Notes under the pieces: generated by a model | Databases searched by the model: none | The model's input: only the letters and a program-made list of their open reading frames with translations | Told to the model about the DNA's origin: nothing | Part shown: positions 18,001 to 27,053 of the stretch, in pieces | How positions within the stretch are numbered: position 1 is the first letter of the stretch | How the letters are laid out: the number at the start of each line of letters is the position of its first letter | Position numbers and translations under genes: made by a program | Source: Sphingobacteriales bacterium | GTDB lineage: Bacteria; Bacteroidota; Bacteroidia; Chitinophagales; JADIYW01 | DNA: 64,000 bases | Direction: 5' to 3' | NCBI GenBank assembly: GCA_016699615.1 | Contig: CP064984.1 | Coordinates: forward strand, 1,240,001 to 1,304,000

Positions 18001-19405
18001 TTGCTTTTCCTTCTATTAATTTTGGTTGGAATGCTTGTATTGATAATCTGTGTAAAGTTGGGGCACGGTTTAATAAAACTGGGTGTCCTTTCATTACATT
18101 TTCTAAGATATCCCAAACTACTGCTTCTTTTTTATCTACTAATTTTTTTGCAGATTTTACAGTTTTTACGATACCTCTTTCTAATAATTTTCTGATAATG
18201 AACGGTTTGAATAATTCCGCTGCCATATCTTTTGGTAATCCACACTCGTGTAATTTAAGTTCTGGTCCAACAACGATTACTGAACGACCTGAATAATCTA
18301 CACGTTTTCCTAATAAGTTTTGTCTGAATCTACCTTGTTTTCCTTTTAATGAATCTGATAATGATTTTAATGCACGACCACCATCTGCTTTTACTGCATT
18401 AGATTTTCTTGAATTATCAAATAATGAATCTACTGCTTCTTGAAGCATTCTTTTTTCGTTTCTAAGAATAACTTCTGGTGCTTTAATATCTATTAATCTT
18501 TTTAAACGATTATTTCTGATGATTACTCTTCTGTATAAGTCATTTAAATCTGAAGATGCAAATCTACCACCATCTAATGGAACTAATGGACGTAATTCTG
18601 GTGGAATTACTGGTAAATATTGTACGATCATCCACTCTGGTCTATTTTCTGTATGTTCGTTCGCTTCTCTGAATGCTTCTACAATGCTTAATCTTTTTAA
18701 TGCTTCTGATTTTCTTTGTTTTGAAGACTCATTTGATGCTCTGTGTCTCAAATCAGCAGCTAATGCAACTAAATTAATTCTTGCTAATAAGTCTCTTACG
18801 CCTTCGCCACCCATTTTTGCTATGAACTTATTTGGGTCTTCGTCTGGTAGGTGTTGGTTGTCTTTTGGTAATGCTTCTAAAACGTCTAAGTATTCTTCTT
18901 CAGTTATTAAATCTAATACTTTATACGTTTTCTTTTCTCCATTTATTGTAATACCTTCTTCTAAGATACCTGGTTGGATTACTGCAAATCTTTCATAATA
19001 TACGATAGACTCTAAATTTTTTGAAGATAAGCCTAACATGTATCCTATCTTATTTGGTAAAGATTTGAAATACCATATATGAACAACTGGTACCACTAAT
19101 TTGATGTGTCCCATACGCTCACGTCTTACTTTCTTCTCAGTTACCTCAACGCCACATCTATCACAAACAATACCTTTGTATCTAATTCTCTTGTATTTTC
19201 CACAATAGCATTCATAGTCTTTTGATGGTCCGAAGATTCTTTCACAAAACAAACCTTCCATTTCTGGTTTGTATGTTCTGTAGTTAATGGTTTCTGGTTT
19301 TTTTACTTCTCCAAACGAACGTTCTAAGATTACATCTGGTGAGGCTAATTTGATTGTGATTGTGCTAAAATCAGCTTTAATTTTGTTATCCTTTTTAAAA
19401 GGCAT
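15083..19405 (-). CDS. rpoC: DNA-directed RNA polymerase subunit beta'
   Basis: 1440 aa, full length for Bacteroidota RpoC. N-terminal zinc finger CYCGKYKRIRYKGIVCDRCG at about residues 70-90; catalytic NADFDGDQMAVH (the three Mg-chelating Asp) at about 475-490; bridge-helix/trigger-loop region with RGSKQQIKQLAGMRG and QSIGEPGTQLTLRTFHTGG; second zinc site around CGTLRGL...CELSRGVCAKCYG. No frame damage over 4.3 kb. Unusually, rpoB is not the upstream neighbour: 168 bases upstream lies the 3' end of sucA. A TAnnTTTG promoter element at 19473-19480 can drive rpoC on its own. DUF3467 follows. Confidence 0.98.
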   Translation of the reverse strand: MPFKKDNKIKADFSTITIKLASPDVILERSFGEVKKPETINYRTYKPEMEGLFCERIFGPSKDYECYCGKYKRIRYKGIVCDRCGVEVTEKKVRRERMGHIKLVVPVVHIWYFKSLPNKIGYMLGLSSKNLESIVYYERFAVIQPGILEEGITINGEKKTYKVLDLITEEEYLDVLEALPKDNQHLPDEDPNKFIAKMGGEGVRDLLARINLVALAADLRHRASNESSKQRKSEALKRLSIVEAFREANEHTENRPEWMIVQYLPVIPPELRPLVPLDGGRFASSDLNDLYRRVIIRNNRLKRLIDIKAPEVILRNEKRMLQEAVDSLFDNSRKSNAVKADGGRALKSLSDSLKGKQGRFRQNLLGKRVDYSGRSVIVVGPELKLHECGLPKDMAAELFKPFIIRKLLERGIVKTVKSAKKLVDKKEAVVWDILENVMKGHPVLLNRAPTLHRLSIQAFQPKLIEGKAIQLHPLVTTAFNADFDGDQMAVHVPLSNAAILEAQILMLASHNILNPQNGTPMTIPSQDMVLGLYYLTKGRKTVGDDIVKGEGKTFYSAEEAIIALNEKRANLHAWVKIKAQVLEGGVLQNKIVETTVGRILFNEFVPKQCGFVNVLLTKKNLKDVIGLVLTTTNIPTTVNFLDNIKELGYRQAFRGGLSFNIDDLIIPDFKEKLLNEALQEVENVWQTFNQGLITNNERYNQIIDIWTRVDTRITEGLMKEISSAKQGFNSVYMMLDSGARGSKQQIKQLAGMRGLMAKPRKSGSTGGEIIENPILSNFKDGLNVLEYFISTHGARKGLADTALKTADAGYLTRRLVDVAQDVIINAEDCGTLRGLTTAALKEGEDVIESLYDRIVGRTALQDIVDPVTGELLAEEGILINEATAKRIEESSIEEVEIRSVLTCELSRGVCAKCYGRNLSNNKPAQLGDAVGIIAAQSIGEPGTQLTLRTFHTGGAAANVASDSNMQAKFDGRLEFDSIRTVKQEAEDGTVRNVVIVRTGEVSIIDEAERVLITNNIPYGSILNVKDGQKIKKGDVICSWDPYNNVIVSEFKGKVKYEDIIEGITYREEIDEQKGHIDKVTIESRDKKRVPAILITDEKGKEIASYSMPVGSHIIANDGDEVKPGTILVKIPRILSKVRDITGGLPRVQELFEARNPSNPAKVSEIDGQVTFGKVKRGNREITITSKDGVQKKYLVSLTKHILVQDGDFVKAGMPLSDGSITPSDILTIKGPNALQAYLVNEIQEVYRLQGVRINDKHIEVIVRQMMSNVLIEDAGDTKFLEGETVNKFEFISQNDNIFDKKVVTDAGDSANIQAGQIVTMRQIREENSTLKRNDRKVLEYRDALPATASPLLQGITKSSLGVESWISASSFQETTKVLNRAAISGAVDNMAGLKENVIVGHKISAGTGVRTFQNIAVANKKEYERAVRKAALAADEEDEY

Positions 19406-19472
19406 AAATAAAAATTTTTAAAATTAAAAATATTTGTTACAAAAAAATTTGCACAAAATGCAAATGAACGTG

Positions 19473-19480
19473 CAAAAGTA
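19473..19480 (-). promoter_or_regulatory. promoter -7 element for rpoC
   Basis: TACTTTTG on the minus strand fits the Bacteroidota -7 consensus TAnnTTTG. It would start transcription near 19468, giving a leader of about 60 bases before the rpoC ATG. A clear -33 element is not obvious (TGTT about 20 bases upstream). Confidence 0.6.
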
Positions 19481-19572
19481 CAACATATTACTTAAATAAC
19501 ATAAAAAACTGAAAATATTTTTTTGTTAATTGAGTTGTTTTTATGATATGTGCTCTTATCGTTGTTATTCTA

Positions 19573-22302
19573 CTACTTGAATGCTTCTTCTACTATTTGT
19601 TTTTGTTCTTTTTCGTGTATTTTGCTAAATCCTGTTGCTGTAGATGCACTTTGTGCTCTACTTATCAGTTTTAAATTGTTTGCATTTGGATAATTTGTTA
19701 ATATAAAACTCCATGCGCCCATATTTTTTGGTTCTTCTTGTACCCAAACGTACTCTGCTTTTGAATATTTGTCAAATATCGCTTGGTATTGATTTTTAGC
19801 TAATGGATATATTTGCTCGATTCTTACAATTGCAATATCCTCTCTGTTGTCTGCTTCTTTTTTGGCTAATAAGTCGTAATATATTTTTCCTGTGCAGAAC
19901 AATACTCTTTTTACTTTGTTTGGTGCTGTTGTTTTGTCATCATCTATGATTTCTTTAAAGTTGCCTTCATAGATTTCTGATATATCTGAAACGCATTTTG
20001 GATGCCTTAATAATGATTTTGGTGTCATCACAATTAATGGTATTCTGAATGGTGCAACGACCTGTCTTCTAAGTGCGTGGAAGAAATTTGCTGGTGTTGT
20101 AAAATTACAAACATACATGTTGTTTTCGCCAAAGTTGTAAGTATCTTTCTAGTCTTGCTGAACTATGCTCTGGTCCTGCACCTTCGTAACCATGTGGTAA
20201 TAGCATTACTAAGTCACTATTTCTATCCCATTTTGTTTCTGATGAGCTAATGAATTGGTCTATTATTATTTGAGCTCCGTTTGAAAAATCACCAAACTGT
20301 GCTTCCCAAATTACTAATGGATTTGGACTTGGAAGTGTGTAGCCAAACTCGAATCCTAGTACTGCATATTCTGATAAATGTGAATTATATATTCTAAATT
20401 TTGCTTCTTGGTTGTCTTCAATAAAATTTAGTCTATTGTACTCTTCTCCTGTTTTTTCGTCGTATAAGCATGCATGTCTGTGTGAGAATGTACCTCTTTT
20501 TACGTCTTCTCCACTCATTCTTACATCTTTTCCGTCTAATAATATTGAACCATATGCTAATAATTCTGTTTGCCCAATCTACTGAATTATTTTCACGCAT
20601 CAATACTCTTCTTTGGTCTAAGTATTGTTGTATTTTTTTACTGGCGTAAAGCTATCTGGATATTTAATTAATGCTTTAATTATTTTTACTAAGTTTGTTT
20701 TAGTAATTTTAGTTTTTATTGGCTGTCCAAAGTCTTCGTCTGTTGCTTTTCTAAGTGCTTGCCAAGCTATTTCTGTTTTTTGAAGTGTGTATTTTTGTGG
20801 TTTCTCTTTATAGTTATTAAGTCTTGCTTGTAATGCTTCCCAAAACTCTTTTTCCATTGTTTTAGTTAACTCATCACCAGCTACTCCCCAATCTCTTAAT
20901 TTTCTAAAATATAAATCTCTTACGCCTGTATGTCCTTTAATTGCTTGATACATTTGAGGTTGTGTGTACTGTGGGTCATCACCTTCGTTGTGTCCCCATC
21001 TTCTGTAACACACCATATCTATAAACACATCTTTATTGAATTTTTGTCTATACTCTGCTGCTAACTCTGCAACATAGGTAACTGCCTCCACATCATCGCC
21101 ATTAACATGAAAGACTGGTGCTTGTATTGTCGCTGCTATTGATACACAATAGTTTGATGTTCGTGCATCATCAAAATCTGTTGTAAATCCTATTTGATTA
21201 TTTATAACAAAATGTATTGTACCACCAACGGTATAACCTCTTAATGATTGCATTTGCAATACTTCATAAACAATGCCTTGTCCTGCTACTGCTGCATCAC
21301 CATGTATTGTGATTGGTAATATTTTATCATAATCTGAATTGTATATTGCATCTGCTTTTGCTCTACAATAGCCTTGTACAACTGGATTTACAGCTTCTAA
21401 GTGAGATGGATTAGGTAATAGTTTTACATACAACTCATGATTGTCCATAGTGTGATATTGTGAAGAATATCCAAGGTGATATTTTACATCTCCTGTACCT
21501 GAAAATAAATCTGCTGGTGAAATGCCTTCAAACTCTGAGAATATTTCTTCGTATGTTTTGCCTATAATATTTGATAATATATTTAACCTACCTCTGTGTG
21601 CCATACCAATTACTGCTTCTTGCACACCATATTTTGCTGATACATTAAGCATTGAGTCTAATGCTGGAATTGTAGACTCTCCGCCTTCTAATGAGAATCT
21701 TTTTTGTCCTAAAAACTTAGTGCCTAAGAATTTTTCATATACTTCTGAGTCATTTAATTTCTGTAAAATTCTTTTTTTCTTCTCTATTGGATGTTCATAA
21801 TCAATATATCCGTGCTCTACTTGTTGTCTAAGCCAAGCTCTCTCGTCTCTGTCTAAGATGTAGTTGTATTCCCAACCAATAGTTCTTGTGTATATTTTTT
21901 TAGTCTTTCTATAATTGTTCTTAGTGTTGCCTTGCCTATTCCTAATTCTTTTCCTGCATAAAATTCAGTATCTAAATCGCTTTCTTCTAATCCAAAAAAG
22001 TGTAAGTCTAGATCTGCGTGTCTGTCTTTTCTTGGTCTAATTGGATTGGTATTGGCAACTAAATGTCCTTTATTTCTGTATCCAGAGATTAATTTTAAGA
22101 CTTTAAATTCTTTTGGTGATGTATTTGTTAATGGTATGTTATCTGTATTTCCATCGTGTTCAAAATACTTGTACGCCAAATCAAAACCTGCAAAGAATTT
22201 TCTCCATTCTGCTTCTACAGAATTTGGGTCTTTTAAGTAGCTTTGGTATTGACTGTCTATAAAACTTGGGTGGGCATTCATTAATATTGAGATATCCTGC
22301 AT
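19573..22302 (-). pseudogene. sucA: 2-oxoglutarate dehydrogenase E1, disrupted by four frame changes
   Basis: Read as one gene the segment is 910 codons, the normal length for the thiamine-diphosphate E1 component of the TCA-cycle 2-oxoglutarate dehydrogenase complex. Family motifs occur in order in different frames: DEWKKFFAGF-like start (EWRKFFAGFD), GMAHRGRLN, GDAAVAGQG, FVINNQIGFTT, HVNGDDVEAV, GHNEGDDPQ, GTFSHRHACLYD, LPHGYEGAGPEHSSAR, TTPANFFHALRRQ, WVQEEPKNMGAW. Frame changes: one base short at the A7 tracts 21895-21901 and 20633-20639 (an A8 would restore frame), and one extra or two missing bases near 20566-20576 and 20128-20133. No internal region is missing. sucB is not adjacent downstream; rpoC is. 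Base errors or true decay are both possible. Confidence 0.9.
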
Positions 22303-22491
22303 AATATATTATTTCGACTGCAAATATCGAAGTTTTTGTTGGATTAAAAATGCTTTAGAATGATAAAAAGTGTAAAAAAAAATAATACTATCACTTCTAA
22401 TGTGATGTTTTTCTGCTTTTCCATGTCAAATTATAATTTATCATAGAATATTGATTTGTAAATAATTTAATTATAATTTCATTTTTAAGTG

Positions 22492-22521
22492 TTTGTGTTT
22501 TAAAAAATTTTTGTATCTTTG
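22492..22521 (+). promoter_or_regulatory. promoter of rpsT
   Basis: TTTG (22492-22495), 18-base spacer, TATCTTTG (22514-22521): a complete Bacteroidota -33/-7 promoter. Transcription would begin around 22526, about 14 bases before the rpsT ATG. The preceding 200 bases (22303-22491), between the divergent sucA and rpsT starts, are AT-rich and show no gene. Confidence 0.8.
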
Positions 22522-22539
22522 CACTTCAATTTTAGAATA

Positions 22540-22797
22540 ATGGCACATCATAAATCGGCACAAAAAAGAATTAGACAAACGGCAAAACGTAGATTAGAAA
22601 ATCGTTATTATGGAAAAACGACAAGAAATGCTATTAGAAAATATATGGCATTGACTGAAGTTTCTGAGGCACAAGCTCAAATGGGTAATGTAATTTCTAT
22701 GGTGGACAAATTGGCTAAAAGAAATCAAATTCACAAAAATAAAGCATCAAACATCAAGTCTAAAATCATGTTGCATTTGAATAACATGAAAAAATAA
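22540..22797 (+). CDS. rpsT: 30S ribosomal protein S20
   Basis: 85 aa, basic, helical. It binds 16S rRNA early in 30S assembly. Starts MAHHKSAQKRIRQTAKR, the S20 signature, and contains VDKLAKRNQIHKNKASNIKS in the conserved C-terminal helix. The frame extends upstream to 22519, but the ATG at 22540 gives the canonical MAHHKSA start and lies just after the predicted transcription start. A strong terminator at 22823-22855 ends the unit. Confidence 0.97.
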   Translation: MAHHKSAQKRIRQTAKRRLENRYYGKTTRNAIRKYMALTEVSEAQAQMGNVISMVDKLAKRNQIHKNKASNIKSKIMLHLNNMKK

Positions 22798-22822
22798 TAT
22801 CCAAATTTTATGGAATTTTCTT

Positions 22823-22855
22823 AAAAAAGCGTCTTTATTATAAGACGCTTTTTTT
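22823..22855 (+). terminator. Rho-independent terminator of rpsT
   Basis: A 13-bp perfect stem (22823-22835 with 22842-22854; core GCGTCTT/AAGACGC) with a 6-base loop and a T-run. The next gene, radC, starts at the base immediately after the T-run. Confidence 0.88.
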
Positions 22856-23560
22856 ATGTACAATGGTTCAGATAATCTTACAATAAAATATTGGGCTGAA
22901 GAAGATAGACCAAGAGAGAAATTATTACTCAAAGGCAAAGAATCTCTTTCTGATGCTGAGTTGTTAGCTATAATTATTGGTTCTGGCAATAGAACCCTAA
23001 GTGCTGTTTCGTTGTGTCAGCAAATTTTGGCTAGTTGTAAAAACGATTTGGCGCTTCTGTCTAAGAAAAGTATTGTTGATTTAATGTCATTTTCTGGTAT
23101 TGGCGAAGCAAAGGCAATTAGTATAGTAGCTGCTTTAGAACTTGGCAAGCGAAAACAATATTTGCCTGCAAAAGATATTATTCAGATAAAATGTTCTAAC
23201 GATATTTTTATGGTGATGTGCCCACTTCTTTCTGATTTGTATTTTGAGGAATTTTGGATTATTACTTTAAATAAAAACAACAGAATCATTAGAAAAATAA
23301 AACTGAGTAGTGGTGGTATTTCTGGAACTGTTGTAGATTATAAAATGATTTTTAATTATGCGTTTCAAGATGCTGCTTCGTCTATGATTCTTGTACACAA
23401 TCATCCATCTGGAAATGTAGAACCTAGTGAGCCAGATAAAATAATTACGAAAAATATTGTTTCTGCTGCAAAGCTTCTAGAAATTACTATTTTAGACCAT
23501 CTCATTGTTGCTGGTGAAAAATATTTTAGTTTTGCTGATGAAGGTATAATTAACATCTAA
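22856..23560 (+). CDS. radC: RadC-family (JAB/MPN+) protein
   Basis: 234 aa. Helix-hairpin-helix region (LMSFSGIGEAKAISIVAALELGKR) followed by a JAB1/MPN+ metalloprotease-like domain: HNHPSGNVEPSEPDK is the H-x-H-P-S-G...S..D zinc motif. The original repair role of RadC is disputed; family members occur in accessory DNA and as housekeeping copies. N-terminal WAEEDRPREKLL is the family start. The ATG at 22856 is the only in-frame start, because TAA lies at 22841-22843. Thus translation begins directly after the rpsT terminator, with no room for a conventional leader. Confidence 0.93.
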   Translation: MYNGSDNLTIKYWAEEDRPREKLLLKGKESLSDAELLAIIIGSGNRTLSAVSLCQQILASCKNDLALLSKKSIVDLMSFSGIGEAKAISIVAALELGKRKQYLPAKDIIQIKCSNDIFMVMCPLLSDLYFEEFWIITLNKNNRIIRKIKLSSGGISGTVVDYKMIFNYAFQDAASSMILVHNHPSGNVEPSEPDKIITKNIVSAAKLLEITILDHLIVAGEKYFSFADEGIINI

Positions 23561-23589
23561 TAAAAGAGTCAGCTATTAAAAGCTGACTC
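23561..23589. terminator. terminator between radC and the convergent hsp20
   Basis: A 9-bp perfect stem GAGTCAGCT/AGCTGACTC (23566-23574 with 23581-23589) and 6-base loop. On the minus strand it is followed by TTTTA, so it mainly serves the small heat-shock gene; it probably works in both directions. Confidence 0.75.
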
Positions 23590-23614
23590 ATTAAAATAAT
23601 CGCCAATTGATAAA

Positions 23615-24064
23615 TTACACTACTGTAATTGTTTTTACTTTTTGTTCTGGTTCTACTTTTGCTTTTTTAGATAAATGTACACTTAGTACACCATTATCTA
23701 CTTTTGCGTCAATTTTTTCTGTGTCAATAGCATCATTGTCAATTGTAAAACTTCTTTTAAAAGTAGTATAGCTAAACTCTTTTCTTGTATAAATTTCTTG
23801 CTGCTCACCTTCTTCTTTCTTCACTTCTGATGAAATAGTTAAAACATTTTCGTTTAATTCTACTTTTACGTCTTCTTTTTTTACGCCTGGAATGGCTACA
23901 TCTACTATAAATTCATGTTCTGTTTCTTTGACATTTACTGCGGGAATTGTTTTTGGTGACTTACTTTCTGCATTTGGAAAGCCGAAGAAATCTCTTACAA
24001 AGAAATCATCAAAAAAATTTGTCGTTGTTGGTGTGTTTCTGTGTGTTCTTACTAAAGTTCTCAT
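23615..24064 (-). CDS. small heat-shock protein, Hsp20/alpha-crystallin family
   Basis: 149 aa. ATP-independent chaperone that binds unfolding proteins as oligomers. Residues ~45-149 form the alpha-crystallin domain: PAVNVKETEHEFIVDVAIPGVKKEDV, LTISSEVKKEE, FKRSFTIDNDAID and the conserved VDNGVLSVHLSK. N-terminal arm with FDDFFVRDFFG. The C-terminus ends VKTITVV, carrying an I-x-I/V type oligomerisation motif. Stands alone on the minus strand with a terminator. I found no CIRCE or other heat-shock element in the 107 bases upstream. Confidence 0.95.
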   Translation of the reverse strand: MRTLVRTHRNTPTTTNFFDDFFVRDFFGFPNAESKSPKTIPAVNVKETEHEFIVDVAIPGVKKEDVKVELNENVLTISSEVKKEEGEQQEIYTRKEFSYTTFKRSFTIDNDAIDTEKIDAKVDNGVLSVHLSKKAKVEPEQKVKTITVV

Positions 24065-24171
24065 TTTTAATTTATTTAAGTTTATTAATTGTAATTTACT
24101 TTACTTAAACAAATCAAATACCAAGCAAAAAGAAAAGACATTTTGTCTGTTTTTTCGCCCTGTGTAAGACA

Positions 24172-24498
24172 TTATTTCAGTTTTTGGTTGTTTTTATGCC
24201 TTTCTTTATCTCTTTTTGTCTTTTTATCAAGATTTTTTTGCAAAGCATCTGTTAGATTTACGCCAGTTTGGTTGGCAATACAGATAAGAACAAATAACAC
24301 ATCTGCAAGTTCATCTGCAAGATTTTTATCATTATCACTTTGTTTAAACGATTGTTCTCCATATTGTCTAGAAATTATTCTGGCTACTTCTCCTACTTCT
24401 TCAGTAAGAATTGCCATATTGGTTAGCTCCGAAAAATAACGAACGCCATACGTTTTTATCCAATTATCTACTGTGTTTTGTGCTTCTTGTATTGTCAT
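24172..24498 (-). CDS. MazG-like nucleotide pyrophosphohydrolase
   Basis: 108 aa, a single MazG-type all-alpha NTP-PPase domain. The metal-binding pattern is visible as LTEEVGEVARII (E-x-x-E helix) and NLADELADVLFVLICIANQ (E-x-x-D helix). Such enzymes remove pyrophosphate from (non-canonical) nucleoside triphosphates. The C-terminal tail is Lys-rich. It is divergent from the membrane protein gene at 24560 and follows hsp20 after 107 bases. Confidence 0.9.
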   Translation of the reverse strand: MTIQEAQNTVDNWIKTYGVRYFSELTNMAILTEEVGEVARIISRQYGEQSFKQSDNDKNLADELADVLFVLICIANQTGVNLTDALQKNLDKKTKRDKERHKNNQKLK

Positions 24499-24559
24499 TT
24501 CAGAATATTGTGGTATCGAATATAAGTTTAAATAATTTATTTTTTATATTTTGCAGTAG

Positions 24560-26210
24560 ATGTTTTCTGTTTTAAGAAAAATGCTTTATCAATCGGAAGC
24601 TGAAAAATTTAGCTATTTAAAATTAGTTGCAGGAATTTTATTGTTGCTTGTTGTTGGATTTAAGCTAATTAGAGATTTTAATGCCATAGTAGATATTTCA
24701 TTTGATGATGAGGTGCAATACATGAAATATGGTATGGATATGTTTGATACAATAAGAACAGATTGGGGACCATCTTACAATTTGTGGTACAAATTTCTTT
24801 CTTTCTTTGAAAAAGATGCCATTCAACTATATCTACTCAATTTTAAGGTTTTGGTTTTATTATTTCCATTAAGTGTTTTTGTTTTTTTGTATAGTTATCG
24901 TTTCTCTTTTATCTTGAGTTTTTGGATAGCTTTTTCATTATTAATCTCTACAACAAATATTCTTACCTATCCAAGAATTTCTCATTTTACAGTATGTCTG
25001 CTACTTTGGGCTCTGACCATAAATCGTTTGTTTATTACATCTAAGCCAAAACAATACATTGTTGTTTTGTTTGCTGTATATGTTGGTGCATTTGCAAGAC
25101 CAGAATTGATGCTTAGCGTAATGATCTTGAGTTGTGTTTTTTATTTATGTCTTAATAAAGAAATATAAGCTTAGAGAATATATCTTCTTCTCACTGCCTT
25201 TTATAGTAATTATGCTTTTAATGTATTTTTATATAGGCACACCATCTAGCACATACAAAGAAATAGATAGAACATACATTGCTTTTTGTCAACATTATAC
25301 GATAAAATACATCATTAGTCATAAAGAAAGTTTTAATTTATTTATTGATTGGATTGCGTTTAGTAAAACGCAATTTCCTGGCTGTGAAACATTTAAAGAT
25401 ATTGTTTTGCAGTATCCGCTTGTTGTTATAAAAGGTTTTTTCTTTAATGCAGGCATGTTCATATTATTGCTTATCAAAAGCACTGTTGACAGTTTCTTTC
25501 CATATGAACTTTTTCCGTTTAAGCCTATTCAATTTTTATCATACATAGTTTTTGCATGTGTATTATTGTATGTTTTAATTAAGAAGAATATTAGAATAAA
25601 TATTTTTGAGAATATAAGAAAACATCAATGTTTATTTTTTATATTAATTATATATATTTTACCAAGCCTTGCAAGTTCTATCGTTTTCTTTCCAAGAATG
25701 CACTATATGCAATTGTTTTTACCATTAATTGTGCTTCTAATGGCAACAATTCTTGAATCTATTTTTAAGACAAAATATTTAAAACTATTTTATCTAATTC
25801 CCATTTTTATTATTTTTTATATTAAAACTCCAAATATTATTAGATATAATACGCCAGCTATTGTTAGTGGTAGCTGTCCAAATCAGTCCTACAAGGATTT
25901 TGTAAAGGAATTAAATAAAAAAGATGGCACGCATGTAATATTCAGCAATATTCATAACTTAAGTATGATGACAAAAGGCAACTTTTCTGATTTTGAAGCT
26001 GAATATGATTATGATAATTCCAAAACATTTAAAGAACAAATGCTGTCTAAAAATATAGACCATATCTTAGTTACAGAATTTCTAACAAATGATAGAAGAC
26101 TAAGCAAAGACAGTACTTGGGCAAATTTTATTCAGAATTATGATGGCTATGGCTTCAAAAAGAAAATATTGTTTAAAGATTGTCCAACTTATTTGTTGTA
26201 TAAAAATTAA
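24560..26210 (+). pseudogene. polytopic membrane protein (glycosyltransferase-like), one frame change
   Basis: Read as one gene it is about 550 codons with a short N-terminal arm, ~8-10 hydrophobic segments and a soluble C-terminal domain (from about DFVKELNKKDGTHVIF). ISFDDEVQYMKYGMDM in the first periplasmic loop resembles the D-E of GT-C/ArnT-PMT-like transferases, and FARPELMLS follows. Frame changes near 25160-25163: removing one A of GAAATA joins CLNKE to YKLREYIFF, as do two missing bases. Both halves are well-formed membrane protein, so the break is recent or technical. GT-C identity is tentative. Confidence 0.75.
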
Positions 26211-26285
26211 AAATAATGATAGAAAATATTCAATTTTTTATAAATAAAAAGAATAACATAAAAAACTAGTATTTTTATAGCAGAT

Positions 26286-27044
26286 ATGTCAAAAACAATA
26301 TTTATAACAGGAGCCACATCAGGATTTGGAAAAGCAACAGCAAAAAAGTTTGCAGAAAATAATTGGAATATTATTATTACAGGAAGAAGAAAAGAGAAAC
26401 TTAAACAGTTACAGCAAGAAATTGAAGAAAAATTCAAAGTAAATGTTTGTGTTCTATGCTATGATGTTCGCAATCTTCCAGAAGTACAACAAGCTATAAG
26501 TTCATTAACAGACAACTGGAAAAAAATAGATGTATTATTGAACAATGCAGGTTTGGCAGCAGGAAGAGGACCAATACAAGATGGCAGCTACGATGATTGG
26601 GAACAAATGATAGATACCAATGTAAAAGGCTTATTATACATGACCAAAGAAGTAGCACCATTAATGATAGCCAGAAATGAAGGACACATCATAAATGTTG
26701 CCTCATTAGCTGGATGGGAAGCATATGGTGGCGGCAATGTATACTGTGGCACCAAGCATGCTGTTCGTGCTATTTCTCGAAGCTCAAGAATAGATCTATT
26801 ACCACACAATATTAAAGTATCTGTCATTTCACCTGGTGCAGCAGATACAGAATTTAGCTTAGTACGCTTTAAATGGGACGAAGAAAAAGCAAACGCAGTA
26901 TATGATGGCTACAAACCATTGCAAGCAGAAGACATTGCAAACTCTATCTATTTCATAGCCACACAACCAGCACACGTTAATATCGAAGAAATATTTATTC
27001 TACCAACTGCCCAAGCAACATCAAATATTATTCAAAAATCTTAG
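26286..27044 (+). CDS. SDR-family NAD(P)-dependent oxidoreductase (YdfG-like)
   Basis: 252 aa, classical short-chain dehydrogenase. Cofactor loop TGATSGFGKATA; NNAG at residues ~84-87; catalytic Ser in NVASLAGWEAYG and Y-C-G-T-K (Tyr..Lys). GRRKEKL after strand 2 suggests NADP preference. The sequence order fits the YdfG group (3-hydroxy acid / serine dehydrogenase; RSSRIDLL, ISPGAADTEFS, EDIA). The substrate is not provable here. It precedes the ATL gene by 9 bases. Confidence 0.93.
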   Translation: MSKTIFITGATSGFGKATAKKFAENNWNIIITGRRKEKLKQLQQEIEEKFKVNVCVLCYDVRNLPEVQQAISSLTDNWKKIDVLLNNAGLAAGRGPIQDGSYDDWEQMIDTNVKGLLYMTKEVAPLMIARNEGHIINVASLAGWEAYGGGNVYCGTKHAVRAISRSSRIDLLPHNIKVSVISPGAADTEFSLVRFKWDEEKANAVYDGYKPLQAEDIANSIYFIATQPAHVNIEEIFILPTAQATSNIIQKS

Positions 27045-27053
27045 TGAATATAA

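Noticed and set aside
15984..18998. Multiple plus-strand open frames opposite rpoC (60-160 codons)
   Set aside because: They are antisense shadows of a strongly conserved gene in an AT-rich genome; composition is low-complexity and no starts, promoters or families support them.
20633..21901. Programmed frameshifting in sucA at A7 tracts
   Set aside because: Four shifts are needed, two not at slippery sites, and no stimulatory structure or family precedent is known to me; errors or decay are simpler.
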